Shown here one piece after another: positions 1 through 8,900 of a DNA stretch of 64,000 nucleotides; positions within the stretch are counted from its first letter, which is position 1, and each line of letters opens with the position of its first letter. The notes below the pieces were generated by a model that was not told the DNA's origin, did no database searches, and worked only from the letters and a program-made list of their open reading frames with translations. Made by a program: the position numbers and the translations under genes. The DNA is from Natronosporangium hydrolyticum (GTDB lineage: Bacteria > Actinomycetota > Actinomycetes > Mycobacteriales > Micromonosporaceae): positions 4,774,001-4,838,000 of the forward strand of contig NZ_CP070499.1 of the NCBI RefSeq assembly GCF_016925615.1. The letters are read 5' to 3'.

Positions 1-28
1 CCGCCACCCTCGAACAGAACGGGAGCGC

Positions 29-214
29 ATGCCTACGACAACTCTGGAACCGCTGTGGACAGTCGAGGACGTCGCCACCTACCTCGGGGTGCCGGTGGCC
101 ACCCTCTACCAGTGGCGATACCGGCGCACCGGTCCGCGTGCCCGGCGGATCGGCCGACACCTCCGTTACGACCCGGCCGACATCCGGGCCTGGCTCGACC
201 AGCAGGGAGACTGA
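29..214 (+). CDS. Excisionase-like helix-turn-helix protein
   Basis: A 61-residue protein that is essentially one MerR-type winged helix-turn-helix (residues 9-58, with TVEDVATYLGVP then TLYQWRYR). This is the usual form of the small Xis/AlpA-like DNA-binding proteins encoded just before actinobacterial tyrosine integrases. Such proteins bend the attachment site and favour excision. The stop lies one base before the integrase ATG, so the two are probably co-translated. GGGAGC eight bases upstream can serve as the ribosome binding site. The function is inferred from size, domain and position. Confidence 0.8.
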   Translation: MPTTTLEPLWTVEDVATYLGVPVATLYQWRYRRTGPRARRIGRHLRYDPADIRAWLDQQGD

Positions 215-215
215 T

Positions 216-1454
216 ATGCCCGTCGATGACCTCTGGTACCTCAAGAAGCCTGGCCCGGACGGCAAGCGCCGCCCCTCGAAGCGTCACGGCCAGGGCAAGC
301 GCTGGCGAGTCCGGTTCGAGGATGCTACGGGCAAGCCCTCGACGCGATTCTTCGACCGCAAGACCGACGCTGAGGAGTGGGATAGGAGGCCCCGCGTCAG
401 CGAAGCTGAGCAGCCAGTAGTTAGCGGGCCGAGGACAACCTTCCGGGCCTACACCGAGCGTTGGCAGACATCTCGGCAGATCGGGCAAGCGCTCGATTAT
501 CGGCGTCATATCGATGCCCGGCTACGGCATCACCTGTACCCGTACTTCGCCGACCGGCCGATCATGGCGATCACCGTTACGGATGTGCTCGAATGGATCA
601 CTCACCTAATGGCGAAGAACGTCGCGCAGTCATCGATTCGCACCTACTTCGACCTACTCAACATGATCTTGAACGCGGCGCTCGTTGACCGGGTGGTACT
701 GGAGAACCCGTGTAAAGCCATCCGGCTTTCGGCAATCCTGCGTGGCGTCTCCCGGGCACCGAAGTGGGTGCCCACCACCGAGGACGTGCGCGCGCTGTTC
801 GCGGTGGTTCCCGATGAGTATCGGGCAGCGGTATGGCTGGGCGCGGGAGCAGGGCTACGCCTCGGCGAGGTGCTCGGTTTCGAGGACGGAACTCGCTGCC
901 TCGACCGCGACCTTCAGGAAGTGCGGGTGGTCCAACAGCTTCGCTTTCACCGGGCAGAGTTCGGCGGCTTCTACCTCGCCCCACCGAAGTCCGGTTCCGT
1001 GGGCTCGGTCGACCTGGACGACGATGTTGCGGCGGTGCTGGGAGAGCATGTCCGGAAGTACCCGCCGGTCACGGTGGAACTGCCAGACATCACCGCCGGC
1101 ACCCCCGACCCGGGAAAGGCGCCGAAGCTCCGCGCGGTTCCGCTGCTGTTCACCGATGCGCAGGGACGTCCGGTCCATGATCAGCGCTGGTCGGACATCT
1201 GGGGACGGTGGCGGCGGCAAGCGGGCTGGCCAGCGGAGGGCACCTTTCATTCGCTGCGCCACTACTTCGCCACCATGCTCATCACCGCCGGCGCCGACCC
1301 CACCGACGTACAGCGGGCGCTGCGCCACTCCAGCCTGCGGATAACCCTTGAAACCTATGTGCACTGGTGGCCGCGAAAGCAGCGGCGGCGCAACATCATC
1401 GGTAGCCAGCTCCGCCCAACGACATCGCCGGTTGAGACTCAAGATCAAAGCTGA
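216..1454 (+). CDS. Tyrosine site-specific integrase
   Basis: A 412-residue phage/ICE-type tyrosine recombinase. The N-terminal part (about 1-70) is a basic arm-binding region rich in Lys and Arg. A SAM-like core-binding domain follows (about 75-170), then the catalytic domain. Catalytic residues can be seen: Arg in AGAGLRLGEV, the HSLRH box near residue 350, His in RALRHSS, and Tyr in ITLETYVHWW. The longer reading frame starts at 138 inside xis, but the ATG at 216, one base after the xis stop, is the sensible start. It points at the 3' end of a tRNA-Ala gene 60 bp away, the classic arrangement for an element integrated in a tRNA. The rest of the element would lie left of the window. Confidence 0.93.
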   Translation: MPVDDLWYLKKPGPDGKRRPSKRHGQGKRWRVRFEDATGKPSTRFFDRKTDAEEWDRRPRVSEAEQPVVSGPRTTFRAYTERWQTSRQIGQALDYRRHIDARLRHHLYPYFADRPIMAITVTDVLEWITHLMAKNVAQSSIRTYFDLLNMILNAALVDRVVLENPCKAIRLSAILRGVSRAPKWVPTTEDVRALFAVVPDEYRAAVWLGAGAGLRLGEVLGFEDGTRCLDRDLQEVRVVQQLRFHRAEFGGFYLAPPKSGSVGSVDLDDDVAAVLGEHVRKYPPVTVELPDITAGTPDPGKAPKLRAVPLLFTDAQGRPVHDQRWSDIWGRWRRQAGWPAEGTFHSLRHYFATMLITAGADPTDVQRALRHSSLRITLETYVHWWPRKQRRRNIIGSQLRPTTSPVETQDQS

Positions 1455-1483
1455 GTTGTACTCAGGCTGTACTTGTTGATCTT
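1441..1483. terminator. Nested inverted repeat after the integrase gene
   Basis: AAGATCAA (1441-1448) is mirrored exactly by TTGATCTT (1476-1483). Between them lies a second perfect hairpin, CTGAG-TTGTA-CTCAG (1451-1465). The integrase stop codon lies inside. The stretch is AT-rich compared with its surroundings. It could end integrase transcription or hold recombinase arm sites, since TGTACT also occurs twice within it. The symmetry is seen directly; the role is inferred. Confidence 0.45.
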
Positions 1484-1515
1484 TAAATAACGTTCGCCCT
1501 GGTCAGGCTAGGTAA

Positions 1516-1592
<77 letters not shown>

Positions 1593-1766
1593 ATGGGGCT
1601 CAAGCCCCATAGACGGACCAGGACGACCAGTCATGGACCGCCAGCAACGATAGCAGGCCGGCTGGTATCCGTGCGACGCGGTACGCCGCGGGGACGGCCG
1701 GTCGGCCCCGGCTCCGCGTACACCTGTTTGTTGGCTTTCACGATGAGATCGTGCGATCCTTCGGAT

Positions 1767-2012
1767 ATGAGGGACGAATCGGTGTTGGGCCGGATCGACG
1801 AGCTGGTGGATGAGGAACACCGGCTGCGTAGCCAGCTGGCGGCTGGCGTGATCAGTAGCGCCGAGGAGCAGGCGCGGCTGCGCACCGTGGCGGAGCAGCT
1901 CGACCAGTGTTGGGATCTGCTTCGCCGCCGGCGGGCCGCCCGCAGCGAGGGCCAGCCCGACGACGTGGTTGAGCCCCGGCCCGTCGAGGAGGTCGAGCGC
2001 TACCTGCAGTGA
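1767..2012 (+). CDS. DUF2630 family small protein
   Basis: An 81-residue, highly charged helical protein (LGRIDELVDEEHRLRSQL near the start, then an RRRRAAR patch and an acidic tail). It matches the short actinobacterial DUF2630 family, which has no known function. The ATG at 1767 gives the family's usual length; an open frame continues upstream through the tRNA and is not coding there. It is the first chromosomal gene past the mobile element boundary and stands alone on the plus strand. Confidence 0.75.
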   Translation: MRDESVLGRIDELVDEEHRLRSQLAAGVISSAEEQARLRTVAEQLDQCWDLLRRRRAARSEGQPDDVVEPRPVEEVERYLQ

Positions 2013-2070
2013 GGCGGGGAGCAACGGTCAGGAGCGGCCGCGACCCGCCGCGCGGGGTCGGGTTTCATCG

Positions 2071-2853
2071 TTAGCCGCTCGCCGCTTCCCGGGGGCCGCC
2101 GGGCTGCTCGATGCGACCGGCGCGCCGGTAGGAGACCGTGGGGTCGGCGGACCAGCCGTCGCCGGCGCGGCGCAGCTGCTCCCGCTGCTCGGCCAGGCGG
2201 CGGGCGGCTGCCCGCCGTTCGGCCAGCCGCCGCTCCTGCTCCTGCCGTACCTGGGCCTGCCGGGCGGCGACCCATGCCCGGTGCCGGGCTTCTGCCCGTC
2301 GGCGGCGCCGGTCGGCCACCGCGAGCTGTCGCAGGTAGCCGAGGTACGCCAGGAGGAGGGTGCCGGTTACCGCGAACCCGATCCAGAAGCCGGGTCCGAC
2401 CGTCGCTACCCCGACCAGTTTCACCACGTTGAGCAGCACCAGGGCGGCGAGGGCTCGGCGCCGCCGGTAGATCGCCGGGGACTGCCGGGGTCGGCGCCGT
2501 GGGCGACCTATCGCGGTCCGGTCGCGTCGGGTGGTCCGCGGTTTGCCACGGCGGGGGCCCTCCCTTGCCCGACGCCGCACCGGCGATTGCGGCTGTTGAT
2601 CATGGGGTTCGGGGCGCGATTTGGCCCCTTCCATGTCCTTAGGTCCATGATCAACTGACAAGGGGGGGTTGATGGGGCGGCGGCCTGGGACGGTGCGGCG
2701 GCGGCGGGTACGCGACAGCACCCGGGCCGTGGACTGCGCCCGCGCCGCCTCCAGCCGCTCCGTCGCGTCGTAGCGCCGGACCAACGCCGGCGCCAGCGCC
2801 AACAACCCGGCGGCGGCCAGGACGGCGAGCAGCACCGAGGTCGGCACCCGCAC
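2071..2853 (-). CDS. sepX: SepX/GlpR-like divisome membrane protein
   Basis: A 260-residue membrane protein: a transmembrane helix at residues 4-24, a long basic disordered linker, a hydrophobic stretch at about 134-173, and a charged Arg/Glu-rich coiled C-terminal part (about 180-245). This layout and the gene order galU-glp-rimJ-this gene match the mycobacterial Rv0993-Rv0996 block, whose last member is the Glp receptor GlpR (SepX in Streptomyces). It recruits Glp and FtsZ at division sites. Family assignment rests mainly on topology and synteny. Residues 67-87 of the linker are encoded by a copy of a palindromic repeat (2595-2655), apparently inserted in frame. Confidence 0.72.
   Translation of the reverse strand: MRVPTSVLLAVLAAAGLLALAPALVRRYDATERLEAARAQSTARVLSRTRRRRTVPGRRPINPPLSVDHGPKDMEGAKSRPEPHDQQPQSPVRRRAREGPRRGKPRTTRRDRTAIGRPRRRPRQSPAIYRRRRALAALVLLNVVKLVGVATVGPGFWIGFAVTGTLLLAYLGYLRQLAVADRRRRRAEARHRAWVAARQAQVRQEQERRLAERRAAARRLAEQREQLRRAGDGWSADPTVSYRRAGRIEQPGGPREAASG
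2595..2655. repeat. Palindromic repeat, copy 1 (inside sepX)
   Basis: A 61-bp element bounded by perfect 11-bp inverted repeats GTTGATCATGG and CCATGATCAAC. An internal hairpin is built on GGGGC and GCCCC. The right 45 bases (2611-2655) match 24485-24529 at 35 of 45 positions, which defines a dispersed repeat family. Here it lies within the coding sequence and is read through without a stop. Confidence 0.75.
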
Positions 2854-3003
2854 ATCCTCCCGTCCCTACAGTGGTCGACGACGCCGGCCCGACTCCGGCA
2901 CGGGCACGACCACCAGCGCCGGGGTCAGGGACCGCCTTCTTGGAGGCTACGGTGGTCGCGCCAGGCTCGTCCGACGGCACGCCGGAGCGGGACTTCCCCC
3001 GGG

Positions 3004-3660
3004 TTAGCCGGCGCCACCGCCGCGGCGGTGCCAGCGCGCCAGCAGGCCACCTTCGGCCGCTACGTCCTCGCTGGTCAGGGCATATCCGATGTGGTCTCTC
3101 CAAGCGCCGTCGATGAGCATGTACCGGGGGTGGTATGCCTCTTCCCGGAAACCCAGCTTCTCCACCACCCGGCGGCTGGCCCGGTTCTCCGGCCGGACGT
3201 TCACCTCGACCCGGTGCAGCCCGGCCGGGCCGAAGGCGTGGTCCACCAGCAGCGCGAGCGCGGTCGGCATGATGCCGCGCCCGGCCACCGCCGAATCCAC
3301 CCAGTAGCCGGCGTAGCCCGACCCGAAGGCGCGGCGGGCGATGTTGCCGAGGCTGATGTGGCCGACGTAGCGCTCGCCGCCACCTTCGCGGAGCACGATC
3401 GCGAACGGCATGGCGCTGCCGTCGCGGATGGAGTGGCGCATGTCCCGGTAGAAGAGCCGGTACGCGGCCGGTGAGTTCAGCTCGACCCACGGCCCGTAGC
3501 CGGCAGGTTCCCAGGGGGCGAGCCACGCCTGGTTGGCGCACCGCACCGCCGACCACTGCGCGGCGTCGCGGCGCCGGTAGGGGCGCAGGACGACCGGCCC
3601 GTCGGCGAGGATCGCCGGCCAACCCGGTCGGGTCAGGGCCCCGAGGGCCATCACCGCCAC
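3004..3660 (-). CDS. rimJ: GNAT acetyltransferase, RimJ/RimL type
   Basis: A 218-residue GNAT-fold protein with LRPYRRRDAAQW at the start of the fold, VGHISLGNI in strand 4, a degenerate acetyl-CoA loop around WVDSAVAGRGIM, and VRPENRASRRVVEKLGF, the last being typical of the ribosomal-protein alanine N-acetyltransferase group. It probably acetylates protein N-termini. It lies between glp and sepX exactly as in the mycobacterial block. The gap to glp (17 bp) suggests one transcript. Confidence 0.85.
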   Translation of the reverse strand: MAVMALGALTRPGWPAILADGPVVLRPYRRRDAAQWSAVRCANQAWLAPWEPAGYGPWVELNSPAAYRLFYRDMRHSIRDGSAMPFAIVLREGGGERYVGHISLGNIARRAFGSGYAGYWVDSAVAGRGIMPTALALLVDHAFGPAGLHRVEVNVRPENRASRRVVEKLGFREEAYHPRYMLIDGAWRDHIGYALTSEDVAAEGGLLARWHRRGGGAG

Positions 3661-3678
3661 CCTGCCACCGTCACTGTG

Positions 3679-4944
3679 TCACCGTCTTCTGTCGAGCAAC
3701 ATGACATCCACTGTAGATCCAGCTGGCGCGCTGCCGATCCGCTCCCCGAGCACCATCAACGCGTTGCTGGCGGCCAGCCCAGACAGAGTGTAAGGACCGC
3801 CCGCCAACGGCTGCACCGTGTAGCCGCCGCCACGACGTTCCGAGACCTGCGCCGGCCGGAACTCCCGCATCCCCAACGGGGACTGCACCGCCGTCAACAA
3901 GTGCCCACGTACGCTCGGCCGAAACACCGGTTGAGCGCCGGAGAGCAGCTGGACCGCCGGTCGCACCAGCATCTCGAAGCCGATCATCGCCGCGCCCGGG
4001 TCGCCCGGCAGGCAGATGATCGGCACCTCCTCCACCCCGACGGTGCCGAACCCGAGCATCGAGCACGGGTAGACCGCCAGTTCGGTGAAGGCGACCGACC
4101 CGGCCCGTACGCCGTCCCGGCGGGCCAGCACTCGTCGGACCATGTCTCCCGGACCGACGCCGGTGCCACCGGTGGTGATGATCAGATCGGCCCGGTTGCT
4201 CTGGTCTTCCAGCAGACCGCGCAGCCCTTCCGGGTCGTCGTCGCAGATCCCGAGCCGGTAGACGTAGGCGCCGGCCTCGCTGGCCGCCGCGGCGAGCGCG
4301 TGCGAGCTGACGTCGACCACCTGCCCCGGCTGGCTGACCCGGCCCAGGTCGACCAGCTCGTCGCCGGTGGCCGCGACCACCACCCGGGGGCTGGGTCGGA
4401 CCACCACGTGGGCGATGCCGGTGGCGGCGAAGACCGCCAACAGCGCCGGCGTCACCACCACCCCGGCCCGCGCCAGCACCGTCCCCGCGCCGATCTCATC
4501 GCCGGCGCGGCGCACGCCGTGACCCCGCTTCGGCGGCCGGTGGATCTCCACCGCCGCCATCCCCTGGTCGGTCCAGTCGGCGGGGACGACGGTGTCGGCG
4601 CCGCCGGGCAGCGGGGCGCCGGCCGCCACCGAGAAACACGTACCCGGCGTCAACCGGACCGGTCGCCAGCTGGCGGCGGTGAGGTCGCCGATCACCGAGA
4701 GCCGGGTCATGCGCGCCACCCCGAGCAGGTCGTCAGCGCTGACTGCATACCCGTCGATAGCGGCGTAGTCGAACGAGGGCGCCTGGTGCGGCGCCGGCAC
4801 ATCCTGGGCCAGCACATGCCCGTACGCCTGGGTGAGGTCGAGGTCGAGCGGGGGCAGCGGTGGCAACCTGCGCAGCACGCTGCTCAGGTAGTCCGCGAGC
4901 GACGTCCGCGCGGTCGCCGCCCCCGCGTCGACCGTGGTGGTCAT
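3679..4944 (-). CDS. glp: Gephyrin-like molybdotransferase Glp (MoeA family)
   Basis: A 421-residue MoeA-family protein. The N-terminal part carries APSFDYAAIDGYAV (variant of the MoeA PAFDNSAMDGYA motif). The MogA-like domain holds VVVAATGDELV and ITTGGTGVGPGD, and the C-terminal beta domain follows. In corynebacteria the protein at this locus is not only a molybdenum-insertion enzyme: it binds FtsZ and links to the membrane protein GlpR. Synteny with sepX supports that role here. The start ATG at 4944 overlaps the galU stop as ATGA, so the two are translationally coupled. Confidence 0.85.
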   Translation of the reverse strand: MTTTVDAGAATARTSLADYLSSVLRRLPPLPPLDLDLTQAYGHVLAQDVPAPHQAPSFDYAAIDGYAVSADDLLGVARMTRLSVIGDLTAASWRPVRLTPGTCFSVAAGAPLPGGADTVVPADWTDQGMAAVEIHRPPKRGHGVRRAGDEIGAGTVLARAGVVVTPALLAVFAATGIAHVVVRPSPRVVVAATGDELVDLGRVSQPGQVVDVSSHALAAAASEAGAYVYRLGICDDDPEGLRGLLEDQSNRADLIITTGGTGVGPGDMVRRVLARRDGVRAGSVAFTELAVYPCSMLGFGTVGVEEVPIICLPGDPGAAMIGFEMLVRPAVQLLSGAQPVFRPSVRGHLLTAVQSPLGMREFRPAQVSERRGGGYTVQPLAGGPYTLSGLAASNALMVLGERIGSAPAGSTVDVMLLDRRR

Positions 4945-5909
4945 CCAGTACGCCCCCCGACACCGAGTTCGCCGAACTCGGCGACCAGAGTGGTCAGCCA
5001 CTGCCGGAACTCCGGCCCCAGCTCCTCATTTTGGCAGGCGTGCTGCACGACCGCCTGCAGGTAACCCAGCGGCGCCCCGGTGTCGTAGCGGACCCCGCGG
5101 AACACCACCGCGTGCACCGGAGTGCCCTCGGCTAGCAGCCGGGCCATCGCGTCGGTGAGCTGGATCTCGCCGCCGGAGCCGGGGCCGGTCTGGTCGATCG
5201 CCTCGAAGATGCTGCTGGGCAGGACGTACCGGCCGGCGAGCGCGAGGTTGCTGGGGGCGTCGGCCGGCGCCGGCTTCTCCACCAGGCCGGTCACCGCCAC
5301 CACCTGCTCCGGGTCGCCCAGATCCGGGTCGGCCGGCGCCACCGCACCGATGCCGTACCGGCTGACCTGCTCGTCGGGGACCTCGACCAGCGCCAGCACG
5401 ATGCCGCCGGTGCGGGCCTGCAGGTCGAGCATCTCCGGCAGCACCGGCGGGGCGAAGAACTCGTCGCCGAGCAGCACCGCGAACGGCCGGTCGCCGACGT
5501 GGGCACGGGCGCACCCGACCGCGTGGCCGAGGCCGCGCATCTCCGGTTGTCGCACCGTGAAGATCTCCGCGAGCTCGGCCGGCTTGCGCACCGCCGCCAG
5601 CCGCTTCTCGTCGCCCTTCGCGGCTAAGATGTCTTCCAGTTCGGGGCGGCGGTCGAAGTAGTCGACCATGGATGTCTTGCCGCGCCCGGTGATGAGCAGC
5701 ACGTCGCCGATACCGGCCTGCGCGGCCTCCTCGACGATGTACTGCAGCACTGGCCGATCCACCACCGGGAGCAACTCTTTCGGGATGGACTTGGTGACGG
5801 GCAGGAAGCGGGTGGCGAAGCCGGCCGCCGGTATCACCGCGCATTCAGCACGCGCCGTTACGCTGGGATTTCGGCGTTCGCGCCGGTCGGCGTGAGGGTC
5901 TTGGGACAT
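4941..5909 (-). CDS. galU: UTP-glucose-1-phosphate uridylyltransferase
   Basis: A 322-residue nucleotidyltransferase making UDP-glucose from UTP and glucose-1-phosphate. AVIPAAGFATRFLPVTKSIPKE is the GalU nucleotide-binding signature (about residues 20-41). VDRPVLQYIVEEA and LGDEFF also fit. The frame is open far upstream, but the ATG at 5909 gives the normal GalU length and lies 10 bp after the preceding GGDEF gene. It heads the galU-glp-rimJ-sepX block. Confidence 0.93.
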   Translation of the reverse strand: MSQDPHADRRERRNPSVTARAECAVIPAAGFATRFLPVTKSIPKELLPVVDRPVLQYIVEEAAQAGIGDVLLITGRGKTSMVDYFDRRPELEDILAAKGDEKRLAAVRKPAELAEIFTVRQPEMRGLGHAVGCARAHVGDRPFAVLLGDEFFAPPVLPEMLDLQARTGGIVLALVEVPDEQVSRYGIGAVAPADPDLGDPEQVVAVTGLVEKPAPADAPSNLALAGRYVLPSSIFEAIDQTGPGSGGEIQLTDAMARLLAEGTPVHAVVFRGVRYDTGAPLGYLQAVVQHACQNEELGPEFRQWLTTLVAEFGELGVGGRTG

Positions 5910-5919
5910 GTAAGCGAGA

Positions 5920-8070
5920 CTATCGGCCGCGGGACTGCCGGGGTGGCTGCGCCCCGCCGGCCGCCGGATCCTCCTCCTCGATCGCCCCGGGATCACCAGC
6001 GGGGACCGGCTCCGTCGTCGACGGCTCCCCCGACTCCGGGTCGCCCGCCACCCGGAAGGTGTCCCGGCCCGCCGCCTTCGCCGCGTAGAGGGCATCGTCG
6101 GCCGCCTCCAACAGCCCGTCCGGGGTACGGGCATGGTCCGGGTAGACGGCGATACCGATCGAGACGGTGACGCTGATCGGCAGCTCGTCGTCGCCCTCCG
6201 CGCCCCGCGGACTGATCACCATCGGCTGGTCGCGCACCGCCATCCCGAGCCGGCGGGCCAGCACCGCCGCCCCGGGCGCGTCGGTCTCCGGCAGCATCAC
6301 CGCGAACTCCTCGCCGCCGTGCCGGAACGCCAGGTCGACCTCCCGGATCACGCCGCCGATCCGCTGCGCGAACTCGGCCAGCACCGCGTCCCCGGCCGGA
6401 TGCCCGTACGCATCGTTGACCTCTTTGAACCGGTCCAGGTCGAGCACGAGCAGCGCTAGTGGATGGTTGAAGCGGTGGGCCCGCTCCACCTCCTTGCGGA
6501 TCGCCTCGTTCAGGTAACGGTAGTTCCACAGCCCGGTGAGCGGGTCGGTCAACGACAACCGCTGGGCCTCTTGATGGATCCGCACATTGTCGACGGCCAC
6601 GCCGGCCTGGCCGGCGAAGGTCCGCAGCGCCACCAGGTCGGAGTCGTCGAAGTCGTCGCCGCCCAACCGGTCGTAGAGCGCCAGCACCCCCCGCACCCCG
6701 GGCGGCACCGGCCACGGCGCCGTCGGCATCACCACCCCGCCGGGCGCGGTGATCGGCACCACCACATAGGTACGGCAGCGGGGCTCGTCGGGGTGCAGCG
6801 CGACGCTCTCCTCGGGCGCCTGGTCGGCGTCGATCCGGCCGCGCTGCGCCCGGCCGGTGGTGGCGACCCGCCCGAGCAGGCCCTGGTCCAACGGCACCGT
6901 CACCGGCAGGGCGGCGTGACCCTCGCCGATCGCACCCCGGATCGGCACGGTGGCGTGGCCGGTGAGCGTGTGGTTGCGTTCGTCGACCAGCAGGACCGCA
7001 CCGCGGCTGCCGGCCGCGGTGGTGAGCGCGCTCTGCAGGATCACCCGCAGAATCCGCTCCAGGTCGTGGGTTCCGGAGAGCGTGTCGCCCAGTACCGCCA
7101 GATGCCGGCGGAGCTGATCCCGGCTGGCGGTCAAGGCCTGCACGTACAGCTGCATCCGGTGGGTCATCCGGTTGAAGGTCGCGGCGAGCCGGCCGGTCTC
7201 GTCGGTGGTGCGAACCGGCACCCGGACGCTCAGGTCGCCCTCGGCCACCCGGTCGGCGGCGTGCGCCAGCTCGGTCAGCGGTCGGGTGGTCGAGCGCCCC
7301 AGCCGCCAGGCCGCCAGCACGGCGACCAGGCCGGCGAGCACCACCAGCCCGCTCAGTAACGGATAGAAGGTGGGCGGGTAGCTGCCCGAGGTGCTCAACA
7401 CCAGCGACAGCGGCTGCCCGGCGGTCGGGTCCAGCCGGCGCACCCAGCGGCCGTCGGCGCTCTCGGTCACCGCATCGGGCTCGGCCGATGACGCCGCCGC
7501 CACCGCGGACCCGGCGGTGTCATCGGTGGTCAGCAGCCCGGTGATGCCCGCGGTACGGATGGTGACCGCCACCCCGGCCGCTGCGGCGAGCCGTTCCACC
7601 AGCTCCTGGTCCAGGTGGGCGAGCGCCCACACCTCGCCGCCCGCCGGGTCGTCCGGACCGGTCAACGGGGCGGCGGCGGCGAGCGCCCGGAACCGCTCCT
7701 GCCCGACCGCCTCGGCCGGGGCGTCGCAGTCGGCCCAGCGCGGCAGCGGGGGCCGGCCGGCGTGGGTGATCGGCGAGCCGTCGCTGGCGAGCACCCGCAC
7801 CCCGGTCACCGGGCCTTCCCGCACTAGCGCCTCCGCGACCACCTGGCGCTGCCCGGCCGAGGCCGCCGCGCCCAGCTGCGCGGCCGTCCGCAACTGCTGG
7901 CACAGCCCGGCGACCGAGCTGCGCACCGCGCCGGCGGCGACTTCAAGCTGGTGCGCTGCCCGCTCCTCGCCGACCGCGTTGACCGTGTAGCCGACGAAGC
8001 CGGCGCCGAGCAGGATCGGCGCGAGCACCACTGCGAGGAAGGCCGCTGTCAGGCGCATCCGCAGCGTCAC
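5920..8070 (-). CDS. Membrane diguanylate cyclase (HAMP-GAF-GGDEF)
   Basis: A 716-residue sensor protein. A transmembrane helix at about 5-28 is followed by an extracytoplasmic domain to about 230, a second transmembrane helix (TFYPLLSGLVVLAGL region), a HAMP linker (RPLTELAHAADRVAEGDLSVRV), a GAF-like domain, and a C-terminal GGDEF domain. The active-site loop reads HGGEEF, a functional GGDEF variant, so it should make cyclic di-GMP. DPLTGLWNYRYLNE is the usual start of the domain. No EAL domain is present. The start is GTG at 8070; an ATG lies four codons further in. Confidence 0.9.
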   Translation of the reverse strand: MTLRMRLTAAFLAVVLAPILLGAGFVGYTVNAVGEERAAHQLEVAAGAVRSSVAGLCQQLRTAAQLGAAASAGQRQVVAEALVREGPVTGVRVLASDGSPITHAGRPPLPRWADCDAPAEAVGQERFRALAAAAPLTGPDDPAGGEVWALAHLDQELVERLAAAAGVAVTIRTAGITGLLTTDDTAGSAVAAASSAEPDAVTESADGRWVRRLDPTAGQPLSLVLSTSGSYPPTFYPLLSGLVVLAGLVAVLAAWRLGRSTTRPLTELAHAADRVAEGDLSVRVPVRTTDETGRLAATFNRMTHRMQLYVQALTASRDQLRRHLAVLGDTLSGTHDLERILRVILQSALTTAAGSRGAVLLVDERNHTLTGHATVPIRGAIGEGHAALPVTVPLDQGLLGRVATTGRAQRGRIDADQAPEESVALHPDEPRCRTYVVVPITAPGGVVMPTAPWPVPPGVRGVLALYDRLGGDDFDDSDLVALRTFAGQAGVAVDNVRIHQEAQRLSLTDPLTGLWNYRYLNEAIRKEVERAHRFNHPLALLVLDLDRFKEVNDAYGHPAGDAVLAEFAQRIGGVIREVDLAFRHGGEEFAVMLPETDAPGAAVLARRLGMAVRDQPMVISPRGAEGDDELPISVTVSIGIAVYPDHARTPDGLLEAADDALYAAKAAGRDTFRVAGDPESGEPSTTEPVPAGDPGAIEEEDPAAGGAQPPRQSRGR

Positions 8071-8145
8071 TCGCCCGCCCCCTGCCGCTCCCTCGTCACC
8101 GAAAAAGTCATTCGGATGCGATGCTTACACAGCGGGGCAAATGAT

Positions 8146-8826
8146 GTGGGGAGTGCGCAGGCGTTTCGGGTGTCGGATTCTGGCGAACCAATCGATCATG
8201 CGACGTCGAAGGCGGCGCTGCGGTCCCGGCTGCTCGCCGCAAGGCGCCAGCTGACCGACCGGGAGCGCGCGACCGCGGCCGCCGCCGTGCAGGCCACGCT
8301 GCACCAGGTGCTCGCCGCGCTGCCCCCGCCGGCCCGGGGCGGGCTCACGGTCACCGCGTACGCCCCGTTCGGGGCGGAGCCGGGCGGGGCCGACCTGCCC
8401 GACGTCCTGCTCGCGGCGCTGGCCGACCAGCCGGCCGGCGGCCGGTTGCTGTTGCCGGTGCTGCGGCCCGACCTGGACCTGTCCTGGGCCCGCTACGAGG
8501 GCCAGTTGGCGGCGGGGCACCGCGGGATGCGGGAGCCGGTCGGGCCGCGGCTGGGCCGCGGCGCGGTCGCCGAGGCCGACCTGGTGCTGGTCCCGGCGGT
8601 GGCGGTGGATCAGCGCGGGGTCCGGTTGGGCCGCGGCGGCGGGTCCTACGACCGGGCGCTGGCCCGGGTGCCGGCCGGCGTCCCGGTGTTGGCGCTGCTG
8701 CACGACGGGGAGTTGCTGGCGGAGGTGCCGGCCGAGCCGCACGACGCCCGGGTCACCGGGGCCGTCACCCCCGCGTCCGGGCTGGTGAGGACGGCAACGG
8801 GCGGCTCCGATCCGATCGCTTGTTAG
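8146..8826 (+). CDS. 5-formyltetrahydrofolate cyclo-ligase
   Basis: Converts 5-formyl-THF to 5,10-methenyl-THF with ATP. The protein begins its fold at SKAALRSRLLAARRQLT and carries the family signature GRGGGSYDRAL near residue 165. The start is uncertain: GTG at 8146 gives 226 residues and GTG at 8170 gives 218, and neither has a strong ribosome binding site. It is divergent from the GGDEF gene. Its last codons overlap the CIRCE operator that serves the next gene. Confidence 0.85.
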   Translation: MGSAQAFRVSDSGEPIDHATSKAALRSRLLAARRQLTDRERATAAAAVQATLHQVLAALPPPARGGLTVTAYAPFGAEPGGADLPDVLLAALADQPAGGRLLLPVLRPDLDLSWARYEGQLAAGHRGMREPVGPRLGRGAVAEADLVLVPAVAVDQRGVRLGRGGGSYDRALARVPAGVPVLALLHDGELLAEVPAEPHDARVTGAVTPASGLVRTATGGSDPIAC

Positions 8827-8849
8827 CACTCCAATTGATTGAGTGCTAG
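8823..8849. promoter_or_regulatory. CIRCE element (HrcA operator)
   Basis: TTAGCACTC, nine bases, then GAGTGCTAG. This differs from the CIRCE consensus (TTAGCACTC-N9-GAGTGCTAA) only in the last base. CIRCE is bound by the heat-shock repressor HrcA and normally precedes groES, groEL or dnaK. Here the gene downstream is fmdB-like, starting 52 bp later. Confidence 0.88.
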
Positions 8850-8900
8850 ATTCTAGGGCACCCGGCGGCCAGCCGGGGTCAGAGCGCGATGGAGGTTACC

